Shown: piece after piece, positions 62,211 through 64,000 of the stretch
Layout: every line of letters begins with the position of its first letter
How positions within the stretch are numbered: position 1 is the first letter of the stretch
Assembly (NCBI GenBank): GCA_020746835.1
Contig: JAGPNK010000001.1
Location: 2,914,001 to 2,978,000, forward strand
Source of the DNA: Stachybotrys elegans
Taxonomy: Eukaryota > Ascomycota > Sordariomycetes > Hypocreales > Stachybotryaceae
Direction of reading: 5' to 3'
Length of the DNA stretch: 64,000 nucleotides
The notes under the pieces: model-generated
Told to the model about the DNA's origin: nothing
What the model saw: only the letters and a program-made list of their open reading frames with translations
Database searches by the model: none
Position numbers and translations under genes: made by a program

Positions 62211-62868
62211 AGCAGCAGATGAAAATGAAGAAGATAAGACAAAAAAAAAAAGACAAGAGCCACTTAACCTGGGCTACTGCTCGCGACATGTCTGGGTTTT
62301 TTATTCGCTTTTGCTTAACCTCATATCAATACTGGTTTTCCTATCATGAAGTTACGACAAAGAGATTGGTTGCACAACTTGGTGCCAAATATGTTAGTTA
62401 TTATGCGAAGAGGGCATACGAATGCGATGACAGAAGACTCGCTCTGTGTCGCAGTTTCCTGCTCGGCCTGTACTTAGCCTGCTTATTCTGCCTACTCTCC
62501 TCAGCTCGCTTGTTTTTGATTTATCCTTATGGTTAAGCTCTCACAGTGGTCCCCCAGGGGAGAGGCAGTCAGCGATGTTGAGCCCAAGCCTGATAGAGGC
62601 TATAGGGCAAGGGGAAGGATGCTTTGTTCTCTCTTGGAGTCATCAAGTCACCTCTCAACCGATGCTTAGAAATACCTAATTTTCTATCCACCGCCTCTAC
62701 TTGTGCCAAACCTCCGTGCTCTCTTGTCAGTAGTCGGTACAGAACCAGGCTGACAGAGGTATTATATATAACATGTATCGTGCGTGTAAGTAATAGATGG
62801 CCAGGATGGCAAAAGGTCTTTTGCTCTGAGCAGCAAAAGATTTAACACACCAACTTCGGCATACTTAA
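62211..62868. other. 3' flank of the transcription factor gene
   Basis: An A-rich run near 62240 and T-rich sequence follow the stop codon. No gene is recognised before the tRNA cluster. Confidence 0.5.
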
Positions 62869-62950
62869 CTCCGGTACAGGGAATCGAACCCTGGGCTGCT
62901 CGGAACATCTCGATGAGAGCGAGCGATGTTAGCCACTACACCATACCGGA
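62869..62950 (-). tRNA. tRNA-Glu (CTC), 10-nt intron
   Basis: Read from 62950 leftward. Acceptor stem TCCGGTA/TACCGGA is perfect, D arm GTGT...ACAT, anticodon stem GCTCG/CGAGC, loop CTCTCA interrupted after position 37 by a 10-nt intron (TCGAGATGTT), T arm CAGGG-TTCGATT-CCCTG, discriminator G. Anticodon CTC decodes GAG. A TTTT terminator occurs on the transcript about 30 nt downstream (AAAA near 62834 on the plus strand). It is the downstream member of a close pair with the next copy. Confidence 0.95.
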
Positions 62951-62976
62951 TAGATGAAGCCAATGATGAGTATGTC

Positions 62977-63061
62977 CTCCGGTACAGGGAATCGAACCCT
63001 GGGCTGCTCGGGTCATTAATTTAATGAGAGCGAGCGATGTTAGCCACTACACCATACCGGA
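62977..63061 (-). tRNA. tRNA-Glu (CTC), 13-nt intron
   Basis: Mature sequence identical to its two neighbours, with a different, AT-rich intron of about 13 nt (TTAAATTAATGAC) after position 37. Only 26 bp separate it from the copy at 62869 and that gap has no T-run, so polymerase III would probably read through into it. Confidence 0.95.
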
Positions 63062-63333
63062 TGAATTATTTGTTAGAGGACGACCAAGCTCAAGACGCTA
63101 ATATTGCTGGCGTTGCGGGAATTCGAATGAGGGGAGGTGAGGGTGGAACAAACAGATGAGATGGAAAATAAAAAAAATGGTAGTTGCCCCTCCACTGCCC
63201 CACTAGCGCGTGATTTGGTAACATGTAGCACCCGCGCCAAATAGTAGTGGCACACTGATGATAAGAGGTAAGAAGGGAAGACCAGCAAAACTTTAGCTTA
63301 TTACAGCGGCAAAATGATAGTGAATCAGAATAT

Positions 63334-63413
63334 CTCCGGTACAGGGAATCGAACCCTGGGCTGCTCGGTTCTTTCATGAGAGCGAGCGATGTTAGCCACT
63401 ACACCATACCGGA
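63334..63413 (-). tRNA. tRNA-Glu (CTC), 8-nt intron
   Basis: Third copy with identical mature sequence and the shortest intron (TGAAAGAA). A TTTT termination signal lies about 20 nt downstream on the transcript (AAAA at 63311-63314 on the plus strand), so it is probably a separate transcription unit. Confidence 0.95.
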
Positions 63414-64000
63414 TGGACTTGTATGAGATGTGAGGCTCTTAATTATCACTATCGAGCAAGGACAATCCGGGTGCCACAATGCGAGGATGGGTATATGGAT
63501 AAACTTCGTAAGGCAAGTGAATATGTGTCTCTAACATGCTTACGGTTGAGCAGTCTGGACGAATGGGTAGATAGCATACTTAAGTACCTTACTAATTCGT
63601 TGTCCACGTGGAGGCTTGGGAGGAAACTTTTACTAGTGGTGAGGCGGATATAAGGCGTCTCCCATCTGGTGTCATCACGTATCCGCAATTGGGTTTGCGC
63701 CGGACTATCAAAACGCGAAATCCGAATGGAAAGTATAACAAGGCGTCCAAGTAACCGACCAAGACCTAGGTTCTTAATCGGGTCTCATTCACGTGGTGAC
63801 TACTAATGCGTCTTCCAGAAGCATCACGTTACAGGGTAGCTTCCACAGATCGCGCCTCAGTCGCGTGTATAAAATTCCCCACTAGCGGTTCCTATTCTTT
63901 ACGTCCTCACACTCTCACCATCCCCTTGACTCCATCCCCTGAGGGAATGAATAAATAAGGCCTTGGAAAGGATGTGTGGTATCTATGCACACGTATCCAG
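63414..64000. other. Right end, no supported gene
   Basis: No open frame above about 80 residues and no RNA signature was seen. A TATAAAA-like element near 63870 could belong to a gene starting beyond the window. Confidence 0.5.

Noticed and set aside
1..64000. Biosynthetic gene cluster, transposon or CRISPR array
   Set aside because: No synthase backbone, transposase, reverse transcriptase other than TERT, terminal repeats or spaced direct-repeat array was found on reading both strands.

Overview
The window reads as nuclear DNA of a filamentous ascomycete. Genes are split by short introns (48-96 bp) with GTAAGT/GTATGT-type donors, the tRNA genes carry introns, and the proteins (Pkr1, Pmt4, a DH-BAR-SH3 RhoGEF, a fungal TERT, an MBOAT/wax-synthase-like protein) are typical of Sordariomycetes. 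Hypocreales is my best guess from remembered family resemblance; I could not run a search. No bacterial operon, transposase, CRISPR array or RIP-type AT-rich block was seen.

Layout. 1-6.6 kb: no recognisable gene. 6.6-8.4 kb (+): MBOAT/wax-synthase-like membrane acyltransferase. 8.7-12.6 kb (-): complete ten-exon telomerase reverse transcriptase. 15.6-21.5 kb (+): very large DH-BAR-SH3 Rho-family GEF. 23.5-25.65 kb (+): GPH/SUT-type sugar-proton symporter in six exons. 26.0-26.5 kb (-): Pkr1, a V-ATPase assembly factor. 26.5-39.6 kb: about 13 kb with no gene I can support. 39.6-40.7 kb (+): small C2H2-type regulator with a five-nucleotide first coding exon. 44.0-46.6 kb (+): APC2. 47.2-47.9 kb (-): RidA/Mmf1-type deaminase. 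49.0-51.5 kb (+): Pmt4 O-mannosyltransferase. 51.8-53.1 kb (-): unrecognised 432-residue protein. 54.5-55.9 kb (+): homocitrate-synthase paralogue that stops at the end of the catalytic barrel. 56.2 kb (-): degenerate Leu-type tRNA-like gene. 59.9-62.2 kb (+): three-finger C2H2 transcription factor. 62.9-63.4 kb (-): three tRNA-Glu(CTC) genes.

Most genes are unrelated housekeeping functions: telomere maintenance, cell polarity, V-ATPase assembly, ubiquitin-dependent cell-cycle control, secretory glycosylation and metabolite damage control. I see no biosynthetic cluster. The accessory-looking elements are the orphan acyltransferase, the truncated homocitrate-synthase paralogue and the gene-poor stretch before the small C2H2 gene.

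Exon structures were worked out by hand from splice signals, codon phase and protein-family continuity. In every multi-exon model the summed coding length is a multiple of three. Intergenic stretches were read for long or family-like open frames but could not be tested for non-coding RNA.
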